Below are positions 31,340-39,748 of a stretch of DNA of 64,000 nt, piece by piece. The position numbers and the translations under genes were made by a program. Origin of the DNA: Erythrobacteraceae bacterium CFH 75059 (lineage in GTDB: Bacteria > Pseudomonadota > Alphaproteobacteria > Sphingomonadales > Sphingomonadaceae); contig SJSR01000005.1 in assembly GCA_004331795.1 (NCBI GenBank), positions 1 through 64,000 on the forward strand. The letters run 5' to 3'. The notes beneath the pieces are model-generated. The model saw only the letters and a list, made by a program, of their open reading frames with translations, was not told the DNA's origin and did not search any database. The stretch's first letter is position 1. The number at the start of each line of letters is the position of its first letter.

Positions 31340-31789
31340 ATGCAGGCGCAGATGCTCGCACCGGCCGCGGTGCTGATCGCGTGGTCGCTGGTGATGCTGT
31401 TCTGGATGGCCGGTGCCCGCGGGGCCGGAATGCGCAAGATGCAGCGCGGCCTCGCCGCCGCACGGCCCGGCGGACGGGGACAGGATCTGGAAGGGGTGCT
31501 TGACGACCGGGTGAACTGGAAGGCGCACAACTACATGCACCTCATGGAGCAGCCGACGATCTTCTACCCGGCGGTGATCATCCTCGCCATCCTCGGCGCG
31601 GCACCGGGCGACGTGCTGATGGGGTGGATCTATGTCGGCCTCAGGATCGCGCATTCCGTCTGGCAGGCCACGGTCAACACGCTGCCGGTGCGGTTCACCC
31701 TGTTCCTGCTCTCCACGCTGGCGCTGATCTATCTCGCGGCGCGCTGCATCGCCGCCACGGTCTTCGCCGGCCCGACGGTGCTGGCATGA
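31340..31789 (+). CDS. MAPEG family membrane protein, copy 1
   Basis: The 149-residue protein has four transmembrane helices in the MAPEG (microsomal glutathione transferase/eicosanoid) fold. It shows VNWKAHNYMHLMEQPTIFYP near residues 58-77 and WIYVGLRIAHSVWQATVN near 97-114, the family's conserved His/Glu-rich and Arg-Ile-x-His motifs. Bacterial members are of unknown or GSH-dependent detoxification function. It is the first of two adjacent paralogues and overlaps the second in an ATGA junction. The ribosome-binding site is GGGGGAGAACGAGG. Confidence 0.88.
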   Translation: MQAQMLAPAAVLIAWSLVMLFWMAGARGAGMRKMQRGLAAARPGGRGQDLEGVLDDRVNWKAHNYMHLMEQPTIFYPAVIILAILGAAPGDVLMGWIYVGLRIAHSVWQATVNTLPVRFTLFLLSTLALIYLAARCIAATVFAGPTVLA

Positions 31790-32232
31790 GCGTGCCGGGC
31801 ATGGTCGGCGCGGCCGTCCTGCAACCCGTGGCGGCGCTGCTCGTATGGACGATGGTGATGTGGGTGTGGATGTATGCGACGCGCCTTCCGGCGATGGCCC
31901 GCGCCGGCGTCGACCCGGCCGCGCTCGGCCGCGGGGACACGGCGCGCACGCTGGACGCGGCGCTGCCGGCCGAGGTGCAGTGGAAGGCGCACAACTACAA
32001 CCATCTCCACGAGGCCCCGACGCTGTTCTACGCCGTCGCGCTGCTGCTGGCCTTCACCGGCTACGGCGACGGGCTGAGCGCGTGGCTGGGCTGGGCCTAT
32101 GTCGCCCTGAGGGTCGCCCACTCGCTGGTGCAGGCGACCGTCAACCGTGTGCCGCTGCGCTTCGCCCTGTTCGCCCTGTCGACGCTGGTGCTCATGGCGC
32201 TGATCGCGCGGGCCGTGGCGGCCGTGTTCTGA
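31786..32232 (+). CDS. MAPEG family membrane protein, copy 2
   Basis: This 148-residue paralogue of the preceding gene shows VQWKAHNYNHLHEAPTLFYA near residues 64-83 and WAYVALRVAHSLVQATVNRV near 101-120. The two copies share the WKAHNY and AHS-x-xQATVN cores but differ elsewhere, so duplication is not recent. They may form hetero-trimers, since MAPEG proteins are trimeric; this is inference. The ATG overlaps the stop of copy 1. It converges on trxB with seven bases between the stop codons. Confidence 0.88.
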   Translation: MSVPGMVGAAVLQPVAALLVWTMVMWVWMYATRLPAMARAGVDPAALGRGDTARTLDAALPAEVQWKAHNYNHLHEAPTLFYAVALLLAFTGYGDGLSAWLGWAYVALRVAHSLVQATVNRVPLRFALFALSTLVLMALIARAVAAVF

Positions 32233-32239
32233 ACGGCTG

Positions 32240-33217
32240 CTACTCCGCCGCCTCGGCGTGCCCCGTCTCCCGGTCGAACTCCAGCCCCTGCAGGAAACGC
32301 TCCGCATCGAGCGCGGCCATGCAGCCGGTCCCCGCCGCTGTCACCGCCTGGCGGTAGATGTGGTCCATCACGTCGCCGCAGGCGAAGACGCCGGGAATGG
32401 CGGTTCGCGGCGTGCCGGGCTCCACCACGATGTAGCCGTCCTGCAGTTCCAGCTGACCGGCGAACAGCTCGGTTGACGGCGCATGGCCGATGGCCACGAA
32501 CGCCCCGTCGACCGGCAGCGCGCTCGTCTCGCCCGTCACCGTGTCGCGCAGGTTCAGGTGCGTCAGCCCGCCTTCCGCAGGATCGCCGGCAAAGCTGTCG
32601 ACCGCCTTGTTCCAGAGCACCTTGATCCTGGGATTGGCGTGCAGCCGTTCCTGAAGGATGCGCTCGGCCCTCAACGAATCGCGCCGGTGGATCAGCGTCA
32701 CGTCATCCGAGTGGTTGGTGAGGTACAACGCCTCCTCCACCGCCGTGTTGCCGCCGCCGATGACGGCAACCTTCCTGCCGCGGTAGAAAAAGCCGTCGCA
32801 GGTGGCACAGGCGGACACCCCCTTGCCGTTCAGCTCCATCTCGCCCGGCACGCCCAGCCACTTGGCCTGCGCGCCGGTGGAGATGACCACCGTGTCGGCG
32901 ATGTACTCGTCCCCGCTGTCGCCGACGGCCCGGAACGGACTGCCGTTGGTCAGATCGACCCTGACAATGGTGTCCCACACCATCCGCGCGCCCACGTGCT
33001 CGGCCTGGGCCTGCATCTGCTGCATCAGCCACGGACCCTGGATCACGTCGGCAAAGCCGGGGTAGTTTTCCACGTCCGTGGTGATCGTCAGCTGCCCGCC
33101 CGGCTGCAGCCCCTGCACCACGATCGGCGCCAGCATGGCGCGCGCGCCGTAGATCGCGGCGGTCAGTCCGGCGGGACCGGAGCCGATGATGAGCATCTTG
33201 GTGTGGTGGGTGGCCAT
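32240..33217 (-). CDS. trxB: Thioredoxin reductase
   Basis: TrxB transfers electrons from NADPH through FAD to thioredoxin in the cytosol. The 325 residues contain the FAD motif IIGSGPAGLTAAIYGARA near 10-27, the redox disulfide CATC near 136-139 (in VSACATCDGFF), the NADPH motif VIGGGNTAVEEALYL near 153-167, HRRDSLRAERILQERL near 176, and the C-terminal GVFACGDVMDHIYRQAVTAA near 283. The length is typical of the low-molecular-weight bacterial type. Confidence 0.96.
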   Translation of the reverse strand: MATHHTKMLIIGSGPAGLTAAIYGARAMLAPIVVQGLQPGGQLTITTDVENYPGFADVIQGPWLMQQMQAQAEHVGARMVWDTIVRVDLTNGSPFRAVGDSGDEYIADTVVISTGAQAKWLGVPGEMELNGKGVSACATCDGFFYRGRKVAVIGGGNTAVEEALYLTNHSDDVTLIHRRDSLRAERILQERLHANPRIKVLWNKAVDSFAGDPAEGGLTHLNLRDTVTGETSALPVDGAFVAIGHAPSTELFAGQLELQDGYIVVEPGTPRTAIPGVFACGDVMDHIYRQAVTAAGTGCMAALDAERFLQGLEFDRETGHAEAAE

Positions 33218-33271
33218 CGTTCTCTCGTTGCTGCTGCTGCGGCGGCGATATGGGGCCGCACGCCGCGTCTG

Positions 33272-34051
33272 TCACGCCAGCAGCCGTTCGCGCAAGCGCC
33301 GGCGGTCGGCGTCGCTGACGCCCAGCGGGCGGGCGATCAGGTCGTCGAGCGAACCTGCGCCGGCCCTGACCTCGTCACGAAAGGCGTCGAGATAGTCGCC
33401 GCGCACGCCCAGCAGCGCCTCCACCGCGGCGGGCGGCAGCGGGCCATGCCGCTGTTCCAGCGCGCGAAGCGACTGGCTGCGCAGAACGCCCATGGTCGGC
33501 GCGGCGTTGGTCAGCAGGAACTCTGCGCGCTGGTCATCCTCGGACACGCCGAGGATGTGAAGGAGCAGCGTCACCGCGATGCCCGTCCGGTCCTTGCCCG
33601 CGAAGCAATGCACCAGGCTGGCTCCGTCGCAGGCGGCCGCCGCGCGCAGAAAATCGCCCAGCACCGCGTGCATGGCAGGATTGTGCGGGATGCGGCGATA
33701 CAGCGCGATCATGCGGTCCACCGCCTGCGCCTCGCTCATTCCTGCTGCCGCCGCGGCCAGATGCGGGGGTGCGTTGCTGGTCTCGCCGTCGAAGAACACC
33801 ACCGCCCCTCTCCACGCCGGCGGACGGCGGCACGGGTGGCGTTCACGCTCGGCATTGCCGCGAAGGTCGATGACCGTGCGGATGGACAGGGCGTCGAGCC
33901 GGGAAAGATCGGCATCGCTCGCGCCGACATGCTGGCCGGAGCGGTAGAGCAGCCCGCGGCGCACATGGCCATGCGCGCCCGCCGGCCACCCGCCATAGTC
34001 GCGGAAATTGTGCACGCCATCGAACGGCAGGAAGCGGGCCAGCGCGTTCAT
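33272..34051 (-). CDS. Tyrosine-protein phosphatase (dual-specificity-like)
   Basis: This 259-residue protein opens with NFRDYGGWPAGAHGHVRRGLLYRSG at residues 15-39, the N-terminal hallmark of the Y_phosphatase3 (IphP/MptpB-like) family. The P-loop is VHCFAGKDRTG near 147-157, with catalytic Cys149 and Arg155. Family members dephosphorylate phosphotyrosine proteins or phosphoinositides. It overlaps otsA in an ATGA junction and so ends the trehalose operon; its substrate may be linked to that pathway or the gene may simply be a passenger. Confidence 0.9.
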   Translation of the reverse strand: MNALARFLPFDGVHNFRDYGGWPAGAHGHVRRGLLYRSGQHVGASDADLSRLDALSIRTVIDLRGNAERERHPCRRPPAWRGAVVFFDGETSNAPPHLAAAAAGMSEAQAVDRMIALYRRIPHNPAMHAVLGDFLRAAAACDGASLVHCFAGKDRTGIAVTLLLHILGVSEDDQRAEFLLTNAAPTMGVLRSQSLRALEQRHGPLPPAAVEALLGVRGDYLDAFRDEVRAGAGSLDDLIARPLGVSDADRRRLRERLLA

Positions 34052-35436
34052 GGCGACCCGTCTCCCTCGAGGTCGGTGCAGAAATCCGCCGCCCAGCGCT
34101 GCACCGTCTGGGCGCGCACGCTGGCATGCATCGCCTCCCAGCGTGCGCGCCGCTCCTCCAGCGGCATGACCCGGGCGCGGTTGATCGCATGGGCAAGTTC
34201 GTCCGGGCTGTGGGGGTTGACGAGCATGGCGTCGGTGAGCTGCTGCGCCGCGCCGGCGAAGCGCGAGAGGATCAGGACTCCGGGATCGGCCGGATCCTGC
34301 GCGGCGACATACTCCTTCGCCACGAGATTCATGCCGTCGCGCAGGGGCGTCACCAGCCCGATCTTCGCCGCCCGGTAGAACCCGTACAGCTCGGCGGCGG
34401 AATGGCCGCGGTTGACGTAGCGGATCGGCACGAGGTCGATCTCGGAAAACTCGCCGTTGATCCGCCCCGTCTTGCGTTCCAGCGTCTCGCGGATGGTCTG
34501 GTAGCTTTCGACATCCTGACGGCTGGGAGGGGCGATCTGGATGTAGACGAGCTGGCGGGCGGCCGACGGGTCATCCTCGAACAGGCGCGCGACACCGTCC
34601 ATCCGCTCGGGCAGACCCTTGGAGTAGTCGAGCCGGTCGACGCCGATCATCGCCACGCGGTGCCGGGTGCTCGACAGCATCCGCTGCTCGGCCTGGCGAG
34701 CCTCGCCGGTCTGTCCCTGCTGGGTGAAGTGGTCGTAGTCGATGCCGACCGGATACGTCCGCACCAGCATCGAGCGGTCGTCCAGCGTCACCCTGCCGGT
34801 GTCGCGGTCGACGGCGGCCTTCAGTTCCTCGGCACAGTAGTCGAGGAAGTTGTCGCGCCACATGTCGCTCTGGAACCCGACGACGTCATAGGCGAGAAGC
34901 GTGCGGAAGAGACGCTCGTGATAGGGCAGCGACGCCAGCAGGTCGGCCGGCGGGCACGGGATGTGCAGGAAGAACCCCATCCGGTTGCGCAACCCTTGCG
35001 CGCGCAGCTGCTCGCCCAGAGGGATGAAGTGATAGTCGTGGACCCAGACGGTGTCGTCGCTGCGGATGAGCGGCGCCGCGGCGCGCGCGAACAGCGCGTT
35101 GACCCGTTCGTAACCTTTCGCCGTCTCCCGCTGGAACTGCGCCAGATCGACCCTGTAGTGGAACAGCGGCCAGAGCGTCGCATTGGCATAGCCGTTGTAG
35201 TAGGCGTCGACATCGGCGTGGCTGAGGTCGAGCGTGGCGGTCGTCACCTCGTCCGCCGTGGTCACGTGAGGCTGCGCGTCCGGCTCCTCGACGGCCTCCC
35301 CCGACCAACCGATCCACAGCCCGCGGCGGGCGCGCAAGGCGGCGTGGAGCGCGCCCGCCAGCCCGCCCTGGGCACCGGGCACACCCGCGCTCGTGGCCGA
35401 GGCGACCCGGTTCGAGAGCACCACCAGCCGGCTCAC
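34048..35436 (-). CDS. otsA: Trehalose-6-phosphate synthase
   Basis: OtsA joins UDP-glucose and glucose 6-phosphate to trehalose 6-phosphate. This 462-residue GT20 protein starts with SRLVVLSNRVASA, has GGLAGALHAALR near 23-34, VWVHDYHFIPLGEQLR near 127-142, FFLHIPCP near 153, the donor-site MIGVDRLDYSKGLPERM near 260-276 and the C-terminal PLRDGMNLVAKEYVA near 361-375. The start GTG shares bases with the GH15 stop (GTGA), and its stop overlaps the phosphatase gene, so the otsB-GH15-otsA-phosphatase block is tightly coupled. Confidence 0.96.
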   Translation of the reverse strand: MSRLVVLSNRVASATSAGVPGAQGGLAGALHAALRARRGLWIGWSGEAVEEPDAQPHVTTADEVTTATLDLSHADVDAYYNGYANATLWPLFHYRVDLAQFQRETAKGYERVNALFARAAAPLIRSDDTVWVHDYHFIPLGEQLRAQGLRNRMGFFLHIPCPPADLLASLPYHERLFRTLLAYDVVGFQSDMWRDNFLDYCAEELKAAVDRDTGRVTLDDRSMLVRTYPVGIDYDHFTQQGQTGEARQAEQRMLSSTRHRVAMIGVDRLDYSKGLPERMDGVARLFEDDPSAARQLVYIQIAPPSRQDVESYQTIRETLERKTGRINGEFSEIDLVPIRYVNRGHSAAELYGFYRAAKIGLVTPLRDGMNLVAKEYVAAQDPADPGVLILSRFAGAAQQLTDAMLVNPHSPDELAHAINRARVMPLEERRARWEAMHASVRAQTVQRWAADFCTDLEGDGSP

Positions 35437-37235
35437 CGCACCTCCCTCCATGGGCGCGACAGCAGCACCGCGCCGTTGATCACGCCGACCAGCGAATAGG
35501 TCTGAGGGAAATTGCCCCAAAGCTCGCCGGTGCGGTAGTCGAGATCCTCGGAGAGGAGGCCCGACGGGGTTGCGTGCGCCAGAATGGAGCGGAACAGCGT
35601 CTCGGCCTCCGCCCTGCGGCCGGTGAGCGCCAGGGCCTCGATCAGCCAGAAGGTGCAGACGTTGAATGCAGTCTCCGGCGCGCCGAAATCATCCTCCTTC
35701 GCATAGCGCAGCATGTGATCGCCCCGGCGCAGCTCGCGCTCGACGGCGGCGAAGGTGGCGGCGAACCGCGCGTCGTCGGGCGCGGCGAAGCGCAGTTCGA
35801 TCATCTGGAGCAGGCTCGCATCGAGATAGTCGCTCTCGAAGCTCGCCTTGTAGTGCCCTTCACCCTCGACGCCGGTCCAGGCGCGCGCGTCGATCGCCTC
35901 GCGGATCCGCTCCGCCCGCCCGCGCCACAGCTCGGCGCGCTCGCTCCTGCCAAGGTGCTCCGCCACATTGGCGAGACGGTCGCACGCCGCCCAGCACATC
36001 AGCGCAGAATAGGTGTGGACCTCGGTGCGGGTGCGGAACTCCCACAGCCCCGCGTCGGGCTGGTCGTGCATCTCCCAGGCCCGCTCGCCCACGCGTTCAA
36101 GATGGGCGAAGTCGTGTTCACCCGCCATGCGGAGCAGCCGGCGGTCGAAGAAGGCCTGTGCGGTCGGCAGGACGATCTGCCCGTAGCAGTCGTGCTGGAC
36201 CTGGAGATAGGCCGCGTTGCCCCGGCGCACCGGCCCCATCCCGCGATAGCCGGCCAGCGCGCCGGCGGTCTCCTCCTCGAGCCGGCTTTCGCCCATGACG
36301 GAGTAGAGCGGCTGGATGTTGCCGCCTTCGGCCGCATCGACGATGTTCCGCAAGTAAGCGAGGTATTTCTCCAGCACGTCCAGCGCGCCCAGCCGGTTGA
36401 GCGCCTGCACCGTGTAATAGGAGTCGCGCAGCCAGCAGTAGCGGTAGTCCCAGTTGCGCTCGCTGTGCGGCGCCTCGGGGATGGAGGTGGTCAGCGCGGC
36501 GACGATCGCGCCGGTCTCCTCGTGCTGGCACAGCTTAAGGGTGATGGCGCAGCGGATCACCTCCTCCTGCCAGTCGAGCGGAATGGCGAGGCTGCGCACC
36601 CACAGTTTCCAGTAGCGCGCGGTCATCGCCTCCATCTCCCGCACGCGCATGCCGATGTTGCCGACGAACGGTTCGTCGGGGCCGAGGAAGAAGTGAAGGT
36701 CGTTCTCCACCCTCAGCCAGCGCTGCTCCAGCACGGAGCCGACCGGCGCGTCCGTCGTCAGCCGCATCGGGTACTCGTGGGTGAGGAAACGGATGTGGTT
36801 GGAGCCGTAGGTGAACTCGGCCCGCGCCGCCCCGTACCGGGCCATGGGCGTGATCACCATCCGCAGGCGGGGACTGCCGGCGACTGCGCGGATGGTGCGG
36901 GCCAGGGCCACGGGGCGGTAGATCCGGCCGGCGTTCTCGAACCGGGGCGCGAAGTCGCGCACCTCGACCGCGCTGCCGTCCGCCGCCTCCAGCCGGGTCA
37001 CCAGCAGCGCCGTGTTGCGCTCGTAACGCTGGCTGACCGCCGTCTGGTGCTCCAGCTCGACGCGCCAGATGCCGTCGTCGCGGTTGTCGCCGTTCATCAG
37101 CGCGCAGAAGACGGGATCGCCATCGACGCGCGGAATGCAGGCCCACACCACCGCGCCGCTGGCGTCGACAAGGGCGCTGGCCTGGCAATTGCCGATCGGC
37201 CACAGGTCGAGGGTCGGCCGGAAGCCGCCGTTCAT
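35433..37235 (-). CDS. Glycoside hydrolase family 15 protein (glucoamylase/trehalase-like)
   Basis: The 600-residue cytosolic protein lacks a signal peptide. An N-terminal beta domain (residues 1-220, starting LDLWPIGNCQASALVDASG) precedes an alpha/alpha barrel with ERNWDYRYCWLRDSYYTVQALNRLG near 264-288, the general-acid region of GH15. The second catalytic Glu is likely in LLSEDLDYRTGELWGNFPQTYSLVG near 560-585. Family activities include glucoamylase and trehalase. Lying between otsB and otsA, it could recycle trehalose or cleave a storage glucan; the choice is unresolved. It overlaps both neighbours by four bases. Confidence 0.92.
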   Translation of the reverse strand: MNGGFRPTLDLWPIGNCQASALVDASGAVVWACIPRVDGDPVFCALMNGDNRDDGIWRVELEHQTAVSQRYERNTALLVTRLEAADGSAVEVRDFAPRFENAGRIYRPVALARTIRAVAGSPRLRMVITPMARYGAARAEFTYGSNHIRFLTHEYPMRLTTDAPVGSVLEQRWLRVENDLHFFLGPDEPFVGNIGMRVREMEAMTARYWKLWVRSLAIPLDWQEEVIRCAITLKLCQHEETGAIVAALTTSIPEAPHSERNWDYRYCWLRDSYYTVQALNRLGALDVLEKYLAYLRNIVDAAEGGNIQPLYSVMGESRLEEETAGALAGYRGMGPVRRGNAAYLQVQHDCYGQIVLPTAQAFFDRRLLRMAGEHDFAHLERVGERAWEMHDQPDAGLWEFRTRTEVHTYSALMCWAACDRLANVAEHLGRSERAELWRGRAERIREAIDARAWTGVEGEGHYKASFESDYLDASLLQMIELRFAAPDDARFAATFAAVERELRRGDHMLRYAKEDDFGAPETAFNVCTFWLIEALALTGRRAEAETLFRSILAHATPSGLLSEDLDYRTGELWGNFPQTYSLVGVINGAVLLSRPWREVR

Positions 37236-37963
37236 GAGCCGAGCCAGTCGAGCACGGCGGCAACTCCCGGAAGCGCAAAACGGGCCGAGGCGCTTTCCCG
37301 TTCGCCCACCGCGATGCCGAACCCGCCCAGCGCCGCCGCCGCCGCGAAGCCGTCCTCGTCGGTGACATCGTCCCCGAGGAACACCGGCATCGATCCGGCG
37401 AACGGCCGGCGCCCCATCAGCGCGGCGACCGCGCTGCCTTTCGTGCCGTCGGGCACCCGCACCTCCACCATCATCTTGCCGCCCTGCACCGCCAGATCGG
37501 CCTGCCGCCCGACCGCATGGGCCAGGGCCAGCGCCTCCTCGCCGTGCTCGGGCGCCTTCCTGAAGTGGAGACCAGCGGCAAGGGGCTTGTGTTCCACGAT
37601 CACCCCGCTGCGGGTGTCGGCAAAGGCGCGGAAGGCGCGGTCGACCGTGTCGAGAATGAGGGGACGGGGCCGGCGCTCCGGCTCCCCTCCCGGCCACAGC
37701 AGTTCGCTGCCATGTGTGCCGGACAGCACGTGGTCATGCAGGCCCGCGTCGCGCAGCCATTCGACCGAGCGCCCGCTCACGACGGCCAGCCGCCCGTCGA
37801 GCCGCCGGGCCGTGTCGGCGAGCCGGGCGAACAGTTCTTCGGGCAGCCGCACCTCGTCCGGGCCGGGCGCCAGCTCGACCAGCGTTCCGTCGAAATCGAG
37901 AAACAGCGACACGGGCCGCGCGGCGAGCAGCGCATCGAGAGCAAGCGGCGGCGGAAGCGGCAT
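37232..37963 (-). CDS. otsB: Trehalose-6-phosphate phosphatase
   Basis: OtsB hydrolyses trehalose 6-phosphate to trehalose. This HAD-superfamily protein of 243 residues has motif I SLFLDFDGTLVEL near 19-31 with the nucleophile Asp, motif II VVSGRSVEWL near 63-72, the cap segment HGSELLWPGG, the substrate-related VEHKPLAAGLHFRK near 113, and motif III/IV FLGDDVTDEDGF near 195-206. It is the first gene of the block with GH15, otsA and the phosphatase, and overlaps GH15 in ATGA. Confidence 0.95.
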   Translation of the reverse strand: MPLPPPLALDALLAARPVSLFLDFDGTLVELAPGPDEVRLPEELFARLADTARRLDGRLAVVSGRSVEWLRDAGLHDHVLSGTHGSELLWPGGEPERRPRPLILDTVDRAFRAFADTRSGVIVEHKPLAAGLHFRKAPEHGEEALALAHAVGRQADLAVQGGKMMVEVRVPDGTKGSAVAALMGRRPFAGSMPVFLGDDVTDEDGFAAAAALGGFGIAVGERESASARFALPGVAAVLDWLGS

Positions 37964-37995
37964 CGACGGCGCTTTGCCGTCCCGCCGCCGGCCCG

Positions 37996-38688
37996 TCAAA
38001 CGGGTTCGGAGCCGGCGTCGCTCTCTTCGGCCACGTCGCGCGCCGCCGGAGTCAGGATGAGCGTGTTGTCGCGCACCTGCCAGCTTTCGAGGCGCGACAG
38101 GAAGTTCATCCCCAGCACGTTCGTCTGGCCGAGGCTGGGGGCGATCACCGCGTCGATGCTGCGCGCCTCGATGTTGCCGAAGGCGAGCGCATCGATGCGG
38201 GTCAGATCGGCCGCGACCGCACCGTTCGCGGTCACGATCCGCACCGGCAGACCACCCTGCCGCGGCTCGAGGCCGGCGCGCGCCGCGAGATCGGCCGACA
38301 CCGCCGTCAGCGTCGCGCCGGTGTCGACGAGAAAGCGCGCGCGCTCGCCATTCACGTCGGCGGTGATCCAGAAATGGCCGTCTGGAGAAAGCCGGATGCG
38401 GGTCTCGTCCCCTTCCACCACCTGCCGCTCGACGCCAAGACCCGACCGCACCAGTCCCATGCGCGGATCGACCTGGGCCATCTGCAGGATGACCGTCAGC
38501 AAAATGCCGGCCAGAGCCAGCGTGCTGGCAAAGCTGAGCACGCCGCCAAAGGGCACGCGCGCCCGGACGAGCCGCGTGCCGAGCCATCCGCAGACCACGG
38601 CCAGAAAGGTCGCGATCAGCAGCTCCGTCGAGCCGATGCCGTCAAGCCGGTCGAGCCAGCGTCCCAGATCCAAGTCGCGCGCCATCAT
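37996..38688 (-). CDS. Membrane-anchored retropepsin-like aspartic protease
   Basis: The 230-residue protein has two hydrophobic segments (about residues 22-40 and 49-70) followed by a periplasmic retropepsin-like domain of the TIGR02281 type. The catalytic triad is DTGATLTAVS near 122-131, with VRIVTANGAVAADLTRID, IDAVIAPSLGQTNVLGMNFL and LESWQVRDNTLIL completing the fold. These proteins are single-domain and presumably act as dimers. The substrate is unknown. It precedes otsB by 32 bases on the same strand, so cotranscription is possible. Confidence 0.88.
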   Translation of the reverse strand: MMARDLDLGRWLDRLDGIGSTELLIATFLAVVCGWLGTRLVRARVPFGGVLSFASTLALAGILLTVILQMAQVDPRMGLVRSGLGVERQVVEGDETRIRLSPDGHFWITADVNGERARFLVDTGATLTAVSADLAARAGLEPRQGGLPVRIVTANGAVAADLTRIDALAFGNIEARSIDAVIAPSLGQTNVLGMNFLSRLESWQVRDNTLILTPAARDVAEESDAGSEPV

Positions 38689-38767
38689 GCGCCCCTAACA
38701 TGGGGGCGTTTGCACCAAGCTGAACCCTTGCGCGGCGAGGTTGCCGATTTTCCCTTGCGGCGGGAGC

Positions 38768-39748
38768 TTACGGAGCGGCCGCCGGCTGCGCGGCGCGGGC
38801 CAGCACCACGGCGAACGCCGCGCCGGTGTCCGTCCAGCGGTGCAGCGGCTCCCAGCCTCCGGCCCGGAGCATGAAGTCGCCGCTTTCCGGGGTGAACTTG
38901 TAGCTGTTCTCCGTGTGGATCGTTTCGCCCGCCTGCATCGCGAAGCCATGGCCCGCCACGGTGAACGCCAGCGGCTCCACCGCCTCAAGATGCATCTCGA
39001 TGCGGCTGCTGTGCGCGTTCCAGCGCGCGCGGTGGCGCAGCGCGTCGAGCGGCAGGTCGCCGTCCAGCTCGCGGTTGATCCGCCGCGCAAGGTTGAGGTT
39101 GAACCGCGCCGTCACGCCGGCGGCATCGTCATAGGCAGCCTGCAGCACGTCGGCGGACTTGACGAGATCGAAGCCGATCAGCAGCAGCGGCGCCGCCCCC
39201 TCCCCGTCCGGTGCCGCGGCGAGCGTGCCGGCCATCGCCCGCAGCAGGTCGACCGCCGCGGCAGGCGCGAGATTGCCGATGGTGGAACCGGGAAAGAAGC
39301 CGAGACGCGGTGCGCCGCCGATCTCTCCGGGCAAGGCGACGGGGCGGGTGAAATCCGCCTCCAGCGGCAGCACGGGAAGGTCCGGGAACAGCGAGCGGAG
39401 CTGGCGCGCCGCCTCCCGCAGGAACGGGCCGGAGATGTCGATCGGCACATAGGCCGACGGGGCGATCGCCCCGAGGACGAGCGGGGTCTTGGCCGAACTG
39501 CCCGATCCGAACTCCACGACCGCCGTACCGGGCGGGACGTGCAAGGGCAGTTCCGCGGCGGCGCTGCCGAGGATCTGCCGCTCGGTGCGGGTCGGGTAAT
39601 ATTCGGGAAGCTGCGTGATCTCCTCGAACAGAGCCGACCCCGCGTCGTCGTAGAGCCAGCGCGCCGGCACGGCCTTCTGCGGCCGGGAAAGCCCCGCGAG
39701 GACATCGGCCCGGAACGCGGGATCGGCGCCGCCGCCCTCGCGGCTCAA
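38768..39748 (-). CDS. egtD: L-histidine N-alpha-methyltransferase (ergothioneine biosynthesis)
   Basis: EgtD trimethylates histidine to hercynine with S-adenosylmethionine. The 326-residue protein shows KAVPARWLYDDAGSALFEEI near 27-46, TQLPEYYPTRTERQIL near 47-62, the SAM site VVEFGSGSSAKT near 80-91, FFPGSTIGNL near 153-162, and the C-terminal TENSYKFT motif. The start is a TTG overlapping the egtB stop (TTGA), so it depends on coupled translation. With egtB it forms a compact ergothioneine operon; egtA, egtC and egtE are not in the window. Confidence 0.94.
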   Translation of the reverse strand: MSREGGGADPAFRADVLAGLSRPQKAVPARWLYDDAGSALFEEITQLPEYYPTRTERQILGSAAAELPLHVPPGTAVVEFGSGSSAKTPLVLGAIAPSAYVPIDISGPFLREAARQLRSLFPDLPVLPLEADFTRPVALPGEIGGAPRLGFFPGSTIGNLAPAAAVDLLRAMAGTLAAAPDGEGAAPLLLIGFDLVKSADVLQAAYDDAAGVTARFNLNLARRINRELDGDLPLDALRHRARWNAHSSRIEMHLEAVEPLAFTVAGHGFAMQAGETIHTENSYKFTPESGDFMLRAGGWEPLHRWTDTGAAFAVVLARAAQPAAAP

